From positions 8,784,501 to 8,848,500 of the forward strand of contig JBBMOA010000013.1 of assembly GCA_037954235.1 (NCBI GenBank): a stretch of DNA of 64,000 nucleotides, given 5' to 3'. Source of the stretch: Aulostomus chinensis. Lineage: Eukaryota; Chordata; Actinopteri; Syngnathiformes; Aulostomidae. Made by a program: the position numbers and the translations under genes. The notes below the pieces were generated by a model. The model ran no database searches and was not told the origin of the DNA. It saw only the letters and a list, made by a program, of their open reading frames with translations. Below are positions 52,020 to 64,000 of this stretch, piece by piece (position 1 is the first letter of the stretch; each line of letters begins with the position of its first letter).

Positions 52020-52067
52020 GCTGCAGCTCCTCTGGGATCCGCGGGCTAGCAATTCATTCTGCTCATG
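52020..52067 (+). other. Exon-like 48-mer with strong splice signals, antisense to tenm1
   Basis: CCCTCTTTTTGTTTCCACAG precedes a 48-nt GC-rich segment that is followed by GTGAGT. The length is a multiple of three and two of three frames are open. No protein family is recognised. It could be a lncRNA exon, an exon of an overlapping plus-strand gene, or chance. Confidence 0.25.
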
Positions 52068-52163
52068 GTGAGTTTGACTGTCAGGGTTTTCACAAGGCTT
52101 TTCTCAGACAGAAGTGTTACAGGTTCAAGAATATGCATCACATTATGAGGCGTACACCAACTC

Positions 52164-52501
52164 CATCCATCCATCCATCCATTCATCCATTTTCTACCGC
52201 TTATGTGGAGCCTATCCCAAGTGCCTTCGGACGAGAAGCGGGGTTCACCCTGGACAGGTCGCCACTCCATCGCAGGGCCAACATTTATAGACAGACAACC
52301 ATTCACACCACGGTCAATTTACAGTATCCGATTAACCTAGTCCCCACTTGCATGTCTTTGGACTGTGAGAGGAAGCCAGGAGAGAACCCACGCAGGCACA
52401 GGGAGAACATGCAGACTCCACACAGAAAGATCCAGGGCTCAAACCCGAAACTTTCTTGCTGCAAGGGGACAGTGCTAACTGCTGCACCACCATGCCACCC
52501 A
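52164..52501 (-). mobile_element. Full-length tRNA-headed SINE-like element with diverged target-site duplication
   Basis: It runs from a (CCAT)n tail and TTTTCTACCGCTTATG to the CTGCTGCACCACCATGCC head. Flanks TACACCAACTC (52153-52163) and TATACCAATTC (52502-52512) match at 9 of 11 positions, consistent with an older insertion. The B-box (GGTTTGAGCCC) is decayed. Confidence 0.88.
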
Positions 52502-54120
52502 TATACCAATTCATAATATTGAAAAAAAAAAGGCCTGTGGCAAACATTTGTCAGATATAATGTTAAAAATTGTAAGAATACTTATTTCATTACAAACAGA
52601 CATTTGTGTGTCTCACTAATAACAGTGATTCATCTTTCAGAAATTGTTAATGCACCCCTGAACACTCACACGTGTCTGCAGCAGTGAGTTAAAAAAACAA
52701 AAATCCCCGCTTAAAAAACATTGTTTTTTTTACTAAATGGCATAAAAGGTAGAGAGAGCAAATGGGTTTGAAAAATGGGACCCTAATGCCTTCAAAAAAG
52801 CCTGAAAAGCCTTTGTGCATTATACATTTATTCTTTTTAATGGCCAGCAGGGGTCGACTCCACTTGAACAAAAACACCTGATAGTTTAATTTTATCAAAG
52901 AGAAAATGTTTATCCTCATCTTTTGATTCATTACCTCATTAAAAAAAAAATTCCCTAATGAGTATATGGTCTCAAACGCTAATTTCAAGTCCTCTTTAAT
53001 ACATTTTCTAAAATATTGTACTATAAAAAGTAAAATAGATGATGAATCAGTGTAGCTAGCTTGTGCAGTCAGCTTCAACCCTCTTGTCCAATATGGTTCA
53101 AATATGGCCCACTTCCAACTCAGTGGGTCTTCACATCAAACTGTGCTGCTGTAGGAACCCCTCAAAGGTCGACTGTGACATGCAGGGCTGTTTACAAAAG
53201 ACAGCATGCAATGATGACGATGTATGAGAGGGCATGCCAGATGGATTAATGGAGAGATAGATGAGACACACAATCGCCAGACTTTGAAGCAGGAGACAAT
53301 TGTTTGAATTATTTTACCAAGCGTGAATGTTTCAATTCCAATATCAAAGTATTATTGTAAACATGACACCGAAGAAAGATTAAAATTCATTCTGGAAAGC
53401 GATGGTACTTCCATAACAGAAAATGTGTTACCTACAGCAAGTGGCTGGACATATCGAAACTGAAACATTAAGGTTAAGGGGTAATAACATATTTGTAATG
53501 TTGTGAGGGAGAAGGAAGTTGACATCAGCCAAAATGCCAAACTTGAGGCTTCATAATAGGTATCTACATAGCAATAGGAGCTCCGTCAATGTGTTTTACA
53601 CAGTCCATTTGCGAGACTCAAACAAACGTCTGAGAGAATTATCTTTTTTGCTGAGTGGGTTAAGCTTCGTGAGCACAGCAACAGTAAATGCTGTATTACT
53701 TCAGTAAAAGCCCATTAAAAGAAATTCTACTAGATTACATATCCATAATATAAACTAAAAGTAAAAATGAGGTCCATTCATTCATGATATACTTAACCAC
53801 CACTTCCATCACGTCCTAATTCAGTGGCATTTGATTATGCTCATTTGTCCTTGCCTGCCTTGTTTTATGTTTCATGTTATGTGCCTGCAATTTCTTCATT
53901 ACAACACTACTTCTTGTAGCATAGAGTTGATCTGCTGTTTATGCTTCTTTCAGGGAGGTAAAGATTAAAATGTTAAGTTTAGTGTAACATGCATGTTTCT
54001 GTCGACATCTTATGCGTGTGGCCACAGTGTGCACTGAAATTCATCCACATTTGCCAGGCTCAGTTTACTGGCTGGTTTTGATCGAATTCTGCTGCATACA
54101 CTCACAAATACACTCACAAA

Positions 54121-54163
54121 TACACACACACACACACACACACATACACACACACATACACAT
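54121..54163 (-). repeat. Interrupted (CA)n microsatellite
   Basis: CA units with two CATA interruptions. Confidence 0.9.
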
Positions 54164-54926
54164 AAGGGTAGAATAAGTATCTCCACCTCGTTGTTGTACG
54201 CTTTCACGGACAAGTCAAAGTGCAGCAGTTTACATTCCTGTCTATCCATATTCTGTAATATATGTTGTGATGACATTGAGGGAATTTAATAAAGGGTATT
54301 AGGTGTCCCTGAGTTATGCTGTTGAAAAATGTCTAGAATAGTGTTTTTTCATTATAATATCACAGTGAAGTTGACCTTTTGGTTAGAAAATCTTTTCACT
54401 TAATAATTTTCTCACAGTTGTGTGAAATTCTGTCATAATCCAAATCCTTGCATTGCAGCCAAAAGCATGTTTTTGCTAGGTCACAGTGACCTTTGACCAC
54501 CAGATTCTCTGAGTCCAAGTGTATCTTTGTGCCAAATTTGAGGACATTCCTTGCATTCACAATAATTGGATAGACATTCAGATAAAACATAATGCCTCAA
54601 GCTATGGCTGTCGCTGGCACGGAGGCTTCGATACATCTGTTTGGAACAAAACCTATTCACACATGTGAATAAAAAGTGCACATTGACTTGGAAACATGTG
54701 GACACTCACAAACATGGCGTGCACATCCCCCCACACACACAGCCCACCTCACATGCACTCACATAAACACTATCTGGAAATGGCAATGAGCATCTGTTTG
54801 GATGGGTCACACTTGCTTTTTTGTGGAACACTGGCAGGAGCACTGCATTGGCCATGAGAAGCTTTTCTACCGCAGCAGGGTGACCGGGTGACTGAGCAGC
54901 CGTCCAATTGTCTGCTTGCCTCATAT

Positions 54927-54929
<3 letters not shown>

Positions 54930-54976
<47 letters not shown>
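54930..54976 (-). repeat. (CA)23 microsatellite
   Basis: A pure CA array. Confidence 0.95.
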
Positions 54977-54980
<4 letters not shown>

Positions 54981-55272
54981 ATGCAAATTCAGTTCCACCC
55001 CCTCCTGCTGACACCACTATGCTGTGTTCCCAAGTCACCCATAAACTGTTCATGCTTTTAGCGGCATTCTGAAGCATTTTAAGAAGCTATTTATTTAACA
55101 GCATGATTATCTAGCTGGTGTTAGAATGGTTTATCCAGCAAAGTGATTGGGTGGACAATTAATGCCCTCTCCTCTGGCACAGGTGGCAACTGTTAAAATG
55201 ATTTGCAGAAAAATATTTTTTGTAATGTTTTCCACAACACTGCAAAAATATAAGAACAATTTAGTATATCAC

Positions 55273-55311
55273 ACTATATATATATATATTTTTTTTTTTT
55301 TTATTATTATT
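55273..55311. repeat. (TA)n/(T)n/(TTA)n compound tract
   Basis: TA units, a T run and then TTA units. Confidence 0.85.
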
Positions 55312-55639
55312 AAAATAGCTTTCCTTCAGCTAAATTACAGCCAGTTTGGATCTTGGGATGATTCCATGTATGATAAATTCAAAGGTACTGTTTTATGCCA
55401 GTCTGCCATGTCTCATCTCAATAAATGTATCTCTTCAGGGAGGGTGGCTTCAGCATTTAGCACGTACATACATCACATCAGTGTCATTTGACAAAGGCAC
55501 CCCATTTGTACAGCTGACAGCTCAGTTGAGTGCAAGGTGAGTGTGTTGGTGTGCTTGTGTGTGCGAGAGAATAAACAGAAAAAGAGAGGACTAGAAGAAG
55601 GAGAGACTTGGCTTGGAGGTTTTTTGGTTATTTACATAT

Positions 55640-55800
55640 GCAGATTCTGATCACCCTAGATCCCTTTCCTCATCAAGAGAAACCAATTAAAATTCTCTTA
55701 ATTTGATGTTTACCTTAATTAAATGTAACAATTAATGGCTTTTCCGAAGTCCTACTGTGGCATTTTCAATTAAAGCTGGCTGTGACAAAGGTTGCAATTC
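55640..55800. promoter_or_regulatory. Candidate conserved block rich in homeodomain cores
   Basis: CCAATTAAAATTC, CCTTAATTAAATG, CAATTAATGG and TCAATTAAAG occur within 160 bp, an unusual density for the local composition. Confidence 0.27.
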
Positions 55801-55999
55801 AGTTTTATAAATCATACACACCATTCTCCAGTGAGCTGAAGAGGTCCATCCCACAGTGAATAAATGAAATAGCTCATGTATCAGGATTTGTTTCATTCAA
55901 TGCTTCATCTTAAGCTTCCCTGAAAAAAGAATTCCATATATGGATATATGTATATCTGCACAAGCACTAGCACTTTCCTGTTTTTCCCTGAACACATGG

Positions 56000-56000
<1 letters not shown>

Positions 56001-56061
<61 letters not shown>
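56001..56061 (+). repeat. (GT)30 microsatellite
   Basis: A pure GT array. Confidence 0.95.
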
Positions 56062-56063
<2 letters not shown>

Positions 56064-56832
56064 CTTTCTGTCCTGCCATCAGACCAGCGGCACTCGTACT
56101 GGTCAGCAGATTGTTGGGTGAAACCCAGTGGACCATTAGCTTTCTGTAGCTGCCAGGACTGAGAGCTGATAATGACAGGTGGTGTACACACCCCGGAGGT
56201 CTGACAGGCTCAGGGCACCATGCCATGTAACAACAGCCTTTACTACTGGCACCAAGGCTGTGATGGCAGCCCTTAACACTGGCACCAAGGCAGCTATGGC
56301 AGAAGAGTCCCTGTGGTATCACGACAGCAGGAATTGTAGAACAGTCATTACTACAAGCAGTTAAAGTAAAAAAAGCAGGGATTGTTATGGCGAGAAAACT
56401 ACCATGCTATGACTACTCCCACTGACATTCTTCTGGTAAATACATTCAAATTCCTATGCCAGCAGAGATGATGTTTCTGATTATCAGAATGGCAATGAAC
56501 CTCTAACTCTGTTACTGTTTCCACAGCAGAAACCTGTGCAGCGACAGGTCCCATTCAATTACACCAAGGATGTTATTGTGCAGGATATGAAGGTCCTGAT
56601 TTGCTTATTTTTTTCTTTTCCTTTCTCCATCATTGTTCAATTATACCCATTCATACACATCTTCCCTATACAGAGACACCTCAGGTAGATGGAAAAATAA
56701 ATGTCTATTTAATTTCCCCTATACTCCAAGCAACCACTTCCTAGTTGAGTTGGCTTGCTGTATTTTCTACCATCATGGACCACACTGACCCCCTCATACA
56801 CACTGCACAAAATAGCATGAGAGAGTGTGGGC

Positions 56833-56835
<3 letters not shown>

Positions 56836-56908
<73 letters not shown>
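56836..56908 (+). repeat. (GT)36 microsatellite
   Basis: A pure GT array. Confidence 0.95.
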
Positions 56909-56909
<1 letters not shown>

Positions 56910-57156
56910 AGTGCAGGCACCTTTATGTCCTCCGCCCCCACTCAGCCTCTCTCTCTCCTGATGTAGAACACCAAATTTTACTAATCTCTCAGCACACTCT
57001 CTGCGTTATTGTTCCTCTCTGCTTTGAGCTTATTCATGTGCCACTCACCAGGCTCTCCTCTCATTTTAAAACTTCAACAGCGCTGGGAGCTATAAAACAG
57101 TAAAAGGCCTGTACAATTCATTGTTATTTGAAAAAGAAAGAAAATCTAGGTATACA

Positions 57157-57169
57157 TACATATATACTG

Positions 57170-57218
<49 letters not shown>

Positions 57219-57230
57219 AGTATATATGTA
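57157..57230. repeat. Near-perfect 74-bp palindrome around a (TA)n core
   Basis: TACATATATACTGTTT (57157-57172) and AAACAGTATATATGTA (57215-57230) are exact reverse complements. The approximately 42-bp core between them is almost pure TA and therefore self-complementary. A (GATA)n tract follows. Confidence 0.85.
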
Positions 57231-57234
57231 CATA

Positions 57235-57272
57235 GATAGATAGATAATAGATAGATAGATAGATAGATACAT
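57235..57272 (+). repeat. (GATA)n microsatellite
   Basis: GATA units with one interruption, followed by CATA units, next to the palindrome at 57157. Confidence 0.85.
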
Positions 57273-59275
57273 ACATACATATATCAGCTTACCTCTCACC
57301 TCTCACCTCCTCTGCTGTTGAGGTGAATGTGGAATAGTGAGTGTGAGATGTGACCACTTATTAAAATGGCAAGTTGTGGATGGAGTCTGTGATATTTCCA
57401 TCATGGTGTTTATGTGTACAGACAGCCTGTGGGCAACCAGTGGATAGCAGGAGATGAAAGCTGCGCCTGATGTTCTGATTTGATGACTGTTGCCATGGCA
57501 GCAAGATGAGGATGGAGGAGAGGCACGTGTTCACAGATTGGGGGCGAGGGGTGTCTCTCCTCTTTCACACACATAGACATGAACGCACAATCCTAAGGCC
57601 CCCCATCAAGCAGTATACAGTCCAGTAACTCCTCAGCTCGATCATTGGGCTGTAAAGGTTCATCATTAGGACAAGAGAGTCGGGTCCAATATTCTGACAG
57701 CTTGTCAAGAGTAGAACCTGCATGACTAACTATGTGACAAGCCCACATTAAAAAAAGAGGAAGACCAAACAACTGGACTGTTGCTACAATGAGGCACCTG
57801 GCATATACTTGGCACCCCCTCAGCTTCTCCTGCATGTCTGTTCAATAAAAACGGTTTCTGGCTCCAGTGGACAAGTTTATAGTGTTTCCTCTGGCCAAGC
57901 GTGGCACCGGGGTTAAGTTGATCATCTCTCACTCTAGTAAAATAGCCAGGGGAGTCCGTGTACCACTAGATCAACTCTACAACTTAAAGACCCTAAACGT
58001 TACAGCTCAGATGATCGATATGGCACTGAGCAATGTTCTTTACGAGCTAATAGACAAATCCATTCCTGCAAAACCCCTTGGGCCTTGGGAGGCAAGAAGG
58101 GGGTTGGAGTATGCAGCTGTTTGCCTGGTGTTGTCACTTAGACCTCCACTAACACACAACAACACAAAAACACACCAGGGAGGTTAAAGACACACAAGAA
58201 TAGAACATTGTGTATGTGTGTTTGTGTCCAAATGTGTGGTTTGATTGGCACATCCGCGGATGTCTCTATCTCAGAGGGTATTGTACTTTCCTAGTTCCGG
58301 TGTGGTTATTGCATCTGCAGAACTGCCAAAAGGAGATTTGTGTCTGTCAACATCAGAAGGAGGGAAAAACCCATGGAACCTATTTTATTCATGATGGTAT
58401 AGTTTCTCAGACACGTTTGGAGAAGAGAGCTTATTTGAAACATTTGTAATTCCCTCACTAACTAATTAAAAGTCTGTATTGCCTAATAACTGTCAGAATT
58501 GCATCATAAAGCAGGAAAATCATAGAAATCTGATTCCCAACAGAAATCTAACACCTGTTTCTACAGTATTTCACCACATTACACTGATTCATTTAAAGAA
58601 GTATTCCAAATGTAGCTTTAACACATAGAAAATGACTCTTTACTCACAAGAAAATTAATATAAATGTTAAATCTTGCAGGATTTTCTGATTTGTTCAAGG
58701 TCTTTACTTGCCAGCAAGCCGTTCTTTCTGTCTTTTTCAGCGCCGTATGCTTGCTCATTAAACCATAAGGTCAGTTTTTCAGTCCACTCTCCCACCTTTT
58801 GTCTCCATGCCCTTGCTAACCTTCTGCAACACTTACTAAAACACAGCTTGGCCAAACTTGACTGAGCAACTTTGAGAGATCATTATGAAAATAGTGGACT
58901 ATGTTTATTAAGGATATGAGGGCCCTCTATGACATTGCGTAGTCCCCTAGGCCCACAAGCAACCCAGTTTAGAGCAGCCGTCTAATATTTATGCTTAAGG
59001 TAACATTCATGCTTGTCTAAGCTCACAACAAGGACAACCATATAAAAAAATACATTTAAAGGTGTCTTGGAGTAATGTGCCTCATTTGGTCCAACTAACT
59101 CACACTCATATAAGGCTGAGATGATTCCTTTTGCTTCATTTTCCAGCATATTAGGAGAAACTGGAATTAGTGGGGGTGAATGTGGAATGAAAAATCCTGC
59201 TTTTCTCCTGCAATAGTAAGAGTGTTACACACACAGAGTTAAGTGCAAAGAATTATAGAAACAAATTACTGTGAT

Positions 59276-59648
59276 GGCGGCACGGTGGTGCAGTGGTCAG
59301 CACTGTGGCCTCGCAGCAAGAAGGTTCCGGGTTCAAGTCCCGGCTCCAGCACAGGATCTTTCTGTGTGGAGTCTCCATGTTCTCCCTGTTCCTGTGTGGG
59401 TTCTCTCTGGTACTCCAGCTTCCTCCCACAGTCCAAAGACATCAAGAGAGGACGAGGCTGATTGATACTCTAAATTGACTGTAGGTGTGACTGTGAGTGT
59501 GAATGGTTGTCTGTCTCTATGTGTTGGCCCTGTGATGGACTGGTGACCTGTCCAGGGTGACTCCCCTCTCGCCTGAAAGCTGCTGGGATAGGATCCAGCC
59601 CCCATGACCCTTAACAGGATAAGAGGAAGAAAATGGATGGACGGACTG
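59276..59648 (+). mobile_element. Full-length tRNA-headed SINE-like element with 13-bp target-site duplication
   Basis: It begins GGCGGCACGGTGGTGCAGTG. The A-box-like TGGTGCAGTGG and B-box GGTTCAAGTCC are well preserved. It ends AAAATGGATGGACGGACTG. Flanks AAATTACTGTGAT (59263-59275) and AAATCACTGCGAT (59649-59661) differ by two transitions. Confidence 0.9.
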
Positions 59649-59694
59649 AAATCACTGCGATCCCTATCTATTAGCATTATTAACATTTTGATTG

Positions 59695-59697
<3 letters not shown>

Positions 59698-59753
<56 letters not shown>
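59698..59753. repeat. (TA)27 microsatellite
   Basis: A pure TA array 50 bp beyond the SINE-like copy at 59276. Confidence 0.95.
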
Positions 59754-59756
<3 letters not shown>

Positions 59757-62700
59757 GACAACAGTGTGATTTTTTATGGTGATCAGCATCAAGCAGTTTT
59801 TTTCTTAATTTGAAAGAATACTTGGCACTGTTAATATGTACATATTAAATACTAGGCCATATTTTGACATATTTTGACAAAGTTTCAATTAACTGTTCAG
59901 TCCTCAAGCAGATGAGAACGTTTTAAGTGTGGTGATATGCATATTATTTCAAATTCATTGAAGTAAAGAACACATTTCTAAAAGTAAAGTGCAAATTGTT
60001 CCCAGGCCAAAAAATAATAATAATTGTAATACATCAGAATATCTACAGTTTCATGTATTATTATAAACTGGTAATTATTGATCAGGTGATTTTACAGAGA
60101 AATGAAAGAGATGAGTGTAAAAATATTACTAGTACTACTACTTTAGGAGCAATAAATTACAGTACAACAATTTAAATAGAGTCTTTAACAATGCATTACT
60201 TTTTGAAGTAACAACACCAGCATTTCCAAACCCACAAACAAATGGATAGGATCCTGTGAAATATCCTATGGATTTTTTTCTGGGGATGAAAAAATGTGTC
60301 ATTTTCTTAAAATATGTTAAAGTTGAATTAATGTAATATAGAAATCATCACAAGAAAGTGAAAAATATCTCATTTATTACTATAATTTTGTTTCGCCTTC
60401 AGTCTTCTCACTTTGTGCTCTTCAATGCTTGTTTTGCGCAACAAACATTTCAGATCCAAAATGTTTTCAATTTACAAAGAACTTGGAAGAAAAGGATTTG
60501 AGAAGTGACTGAGTTCAAATTTAATTTAAGCGGCACAAGCTGTCAAGTAACAATAAATTCATGTCAAATGAAAATTAACCAGGATGTTATATCCTAATGC
60601 TTTGTCTCCACTGAGCACCATCCTACAGTAGCTCACATCCTATGAGAGTTTTATGAAAAAAAAACATCCGATATGCCAAATAAAACAGAATATAAATGCT
60701 GATTTATTCATATTTGCTCTTGTTCCATTATCATGCACACATGTCACTGCCTGGTCAGATCAGTAGATCTGAGCCAGCATGCCTGGAAGCAGGGGGATTA
60801 CAACCATACTTGTCCATGTTTTTGAGTACTACTGCTTTCATTAGGCTTGATTGCTAACTCGGGGACGCTAAATGTTTGAGGCAATTTGAAAACCCATTTT
60901 CTTCAAACCATTATCTGCAGTCTATGGTGGAAATGGAACACTAAAACCTTGCTAGTATATTAATTTAGCACGATGATCAGACAAATATAAGGAAGATGTC
61001 AAGTTTTTAACAAATAATGGACATCCTGTGGCCAATCAGATCCAAGTGCTTACTCAGGCTATGGTTATTACACAGATTTGCATTTTATCACAGAAGGTTA
61101 TCTACAAAAGTGAATGATAGAGCTTTTCATTGTACGGCTGTTTGCAGTTGCCCGTGAGCCTTCATGCTCAGCTGACGATGTGTGTGAGGTGCAGTGATGT
61201 CTGCTACATGTCAGTTTGTCAGTCCAAAAAGTACGGAACAAACGTTAATCAACAAGGATGGACATCAGGCTCGAGTCAATCTGCAACTGACTAAAACAAT
61301 GACAAGATGGTCAATTAATCAGCATCTCATTACAGGACAGCGTTGTAATCCATATAATACTGCTAATGTATTTTTTTTATTATTCCACACCACAGTAAGA
61401 GGGCTGACACCTTATCTATCTGCCCTTTCTATTCTCAGCTCCCCTATTTAATTTTGTTATACGCATTAATTCAGCTCTCCCTTCAGTGTGTAGCTTAAAT
61501 GTCATAAAAGACTGCTACATTTATTACAGGAAACACAAAATATTTGAATATGTTTCAATTTAGCCCAGTGTAAGGACAGCAAGCGGTGAAAACTAATTCA
61601 GTGCTCCAAATATCTGGAAACCACCACATTTAAAGCTTATTAACAAGGCCATATTATGGTTTAGGGGTATATAGCTGTTAAATGTGTTATGGAGCCCAAA
61701 GTCCACAACAAAGGGATTTATTCTTTCTTCCAGAGAGGTTTGCTCCTGAATCGCCTCATTTGTGGCCCAGTTATTATGTCTGTGACTTATCTCTATCACT
61801 ATACAGAGCACTACAAGCTGCAAAGATTTTTGAGGTCTCTCTTGTTGGCTGCAGGAAAAAAGTGTTCATCTTACCCCCCCATCCTAATTTGTTTTTAAGA
61901 AGTTGTGACAGAAATGTCCCAACTGAGCCATTAGCAGCTCATGCTCAACGATAGATTTATTTCAAATTTAAAAAGATTAAAGTTTTTCTGTGGTTTATGT
62001 TGTTTTGCTGAGTACTTTGTACGATGGTTTCGTGGATTTACCTCGGTTTGGATGAAAACATGTCAGAAGCCGCGTGAAGGCATTTTACACTACAGATACA
62101 CGACAAAAATATCAAGCTTAGTTGTGGTGATGCTGAAATCAAACGGCCATGGTGATGCTGACTTCCAGGATGGCCAACAGAAATACAATAATACCTGAGG
62201 CATTTCACTGAGGTCTTAGGGCAATGAACCGTTGGACCCGAAAATAAGCATACTATGGCATCTTCATTTGCATGATATATCTAATTTCCGCAAACAGTTG
62301 TCAAATGTAAGAACACCATAACTTGTCTCGTCTGTTACACCATATTGTTTCTCAAGAAGCAGCAGTGAGTCACAGCAGCAAAAAGTAGACCACCCTGAGC
62401 TCATGCTAAGGAAGGTAGCATTATTTTGTTTCTCATGATAAAGTGAACAACTCAACTTGTCAGTGTGAAATGTGGAAAACTAGCTTGTTCACAGTGGCTA
62501 CATATAGTAACATTAAGTCTTATTGTCACTGTGAAGTAGCAAAACATCTAGCTATCCATCAAAGTAGTGCCAGACAATAACTGTCGTGAAAAAAATAATG
62601 AATGTAGCTTTTTCTCCTTGCTTTAAGCTTTTATGCTAAGCAAAGCTAACTGACTCCAGGAATTAGCTCCATTTCTCAGTGTAGTGAGTGAATGTATTTC

Positions 62701-64000
62701 ACAAAATGTCAAACTTTTAATATTGAGAGGTCACTTTTGCATGTGAACTTATTCGAATGATATGGTCAAAGTACTCTCAGTATTGGTGGATTTTCATGGT
62801 GTGTGCAAGGCCCCTTAGTTCCACTGAAAGGACATTTTCATGCTACACTTGTAGTCCTTATCTTCACCTCCATTTGCTCTACACAAGTGCACTCCTTTCT
62901 TCTTTTAACATTACAATACTTCTATGCAATCAGGTCCATATAAACATTTATCTCGGGTGAAAGAACTTGACTGGCTTTCACCGACCGCTGAATTCAACTT
63001 GTGGTTAAACTCTACAGGAAATCTAAATAACTTGTTGCAGAATGAGATCAGAGTGACTCCCAGGTCCAGCTGGTTTCAGAACATTTTCTCTGTCCACGTT
63101 TTGTCCTATAGCATGTACATGCACTGTCAGCAGTAAACTCCAGCTGAACTTCTCTTTCTCTTTCTACTGCCAATCTCCCATGCTCTCTTGTTTTACTGTC
63201 GTCAATTCGGGTTGTTGATGTTTTCCTGAGTTTGTCAGCAGGTCTGACTGGCGCTCAAGAACGCCTACAGCCTTCCTTAAGGGAGGTGTCACAATTGGAC
63301 ATGTACCCCAGCACAACCTCCATCTCACACAGATGCACACACATGAAAGGGAATAGAAACAGACATCTGCACTGTACAAACGTGGCTACACACACACAAA
63401 ATGAATCTTCCATTACTTTTTTCTTAATCGCTCTCTCCCTCCCTTTATTTTTCTCACACAAATCCACACACACACTCTGACTAAATTGACTTGTCAGCTT
63501 CAATCAGATGAGGAACAAAAGGATTCCTGCCAGTTTGAAGCTGACATCATTAATGGGTTTGGGAGGGGGCATGCTCTGAAGACAAAGGGAGTGCAAGGTC
63601 GGACTGACTTAAAATGCACTTTCATTTTGGCAGGGACGTTAGTTTTTTGATTCCAGACCCTTTACGCCAACATCTTTTTTTGCGAGTGGCTCTAACTTTC
63701 ATTATCGCTGGGAACAGAGGGGCGTGTGAGACTTTGTTGTGCTGATGGAGAGAAATGTGACATCCATAATGCATTTCCTATTAGAGGATGCCACGCATGG
63801 ACACACCTGGCCATGTGTCACAGAGAGATGGACAGGAAGAGGATGAGAATAAATGGGGTGTCGGTGGTGCAATGGAAAAAGGTTGCCAAGTAAAGGATAC
63901 CAATTCAAGAGAAACGACAGAAAAAGAGGGAAAGTGTGAGCAAGTGTGAACGTTCTGTCTCTTTCTTTTCTGTAGAGAAGGGAAGATAAAATATGTCAGG

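Larger units (their letters stand above)
23098..64000 (-). other. tenm1: Upstream tenm1 intron or 5' flank (at least 40.9 kb)
   Basis: This lies upstream of exon A on the minus strand. The preceding coding exon should end with a phase 1 split codon and encode the LWIRGMKS...SSCLSSRANSAL region. I did not find that motif, so the whole block is most simply one long intron. It cannot be excluded that it also contains non-coding 5' exons. Stretches without named repeats (23481-25356, 25398-26933, 27289-28202, 29783-32204, 32871-34036, 35009-38617, 40117-41999, 44578-46914, 47501-48335, 48372-50733, 52513-54120, 57273-59262 and 59754-64000) hold only AT-rich sequence, short open frames and minor low-complexity runs. 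Confidence 0.6.

Noticed and set aside
57593..58187. Two adjacent open frames (80 codons minus, 106 codons plus)
   Set aside because: Neither resembles a known protein and they are not arranged as exons of one gene.

Overview
This is vertebrate, almost certainly teleost, genomic DNA. It is AT-leaning and gene-poor, full of long CA/GT and TA microsatellites, and carries interspersed repeats typical of ray-finned fish. There are no bacterial-style genes, operons, rRNA genes or CRISPR arrays. Most long open frames are microsatellite or repeat read-through.

The only protein-coding sequence I can defend is two exons of a teneurin gene on the minus strand, best matching teneurin-1 (tenm1). Exon A (22854-23097) encodes the proline-rich end of the intracellular domain. 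Exon B (15510-15748) encodes the juxtamembrane segment, the conserved RCCNWKC motif and the single transmembrane helix. Both have canonical splice sites, their phases join exactly, and the 7,105-bp intron between them is complete. On this reading, 23098-64000 is upstream intron (or intron plus 5' region) and 1-15509 is the next downstream intron. I found no other teneurin exon, which fits the very large introns of this family.

The introns hold seven copies of a tRNA-headed SINE-like element with an ATGGATGG tail; four have recognisable target-site duplications. A 1.1-kb element with 13-bp inverted ends carries a truncated Myb/SANT-like reading frame and resembles a Harbinger-type transposon, with a SINE nested inside. 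There are also probable hAT-like fragments, other teleost repeats and about 30 microsatellites. Several AT-rich non-repetitive blocks with homeodomain or octamer-like motifs could be conserved enhancers, but only an alignment could show that.

The most interesting local architecture is around exon B. Its 3' splice site lies 11 nt from a 43-bp UG repeat in the transcript, in place of a normal polypyrimidine tract. A perfect 15-bp hairpin lies upstream and a complementary long AC array lies downstream. Exons A and B each shift the frame if skipped alone but are in frame if skipped together, which would delete the membrane anchor. Other oddities are a 17-bp perfect hairpin at 25357, a 74-bp cruciform-type palindrome at 57157, an inverted repeat beside a 22-base G run at 50734-50863, and a plus-strand exon-like 48-mer at 52020.
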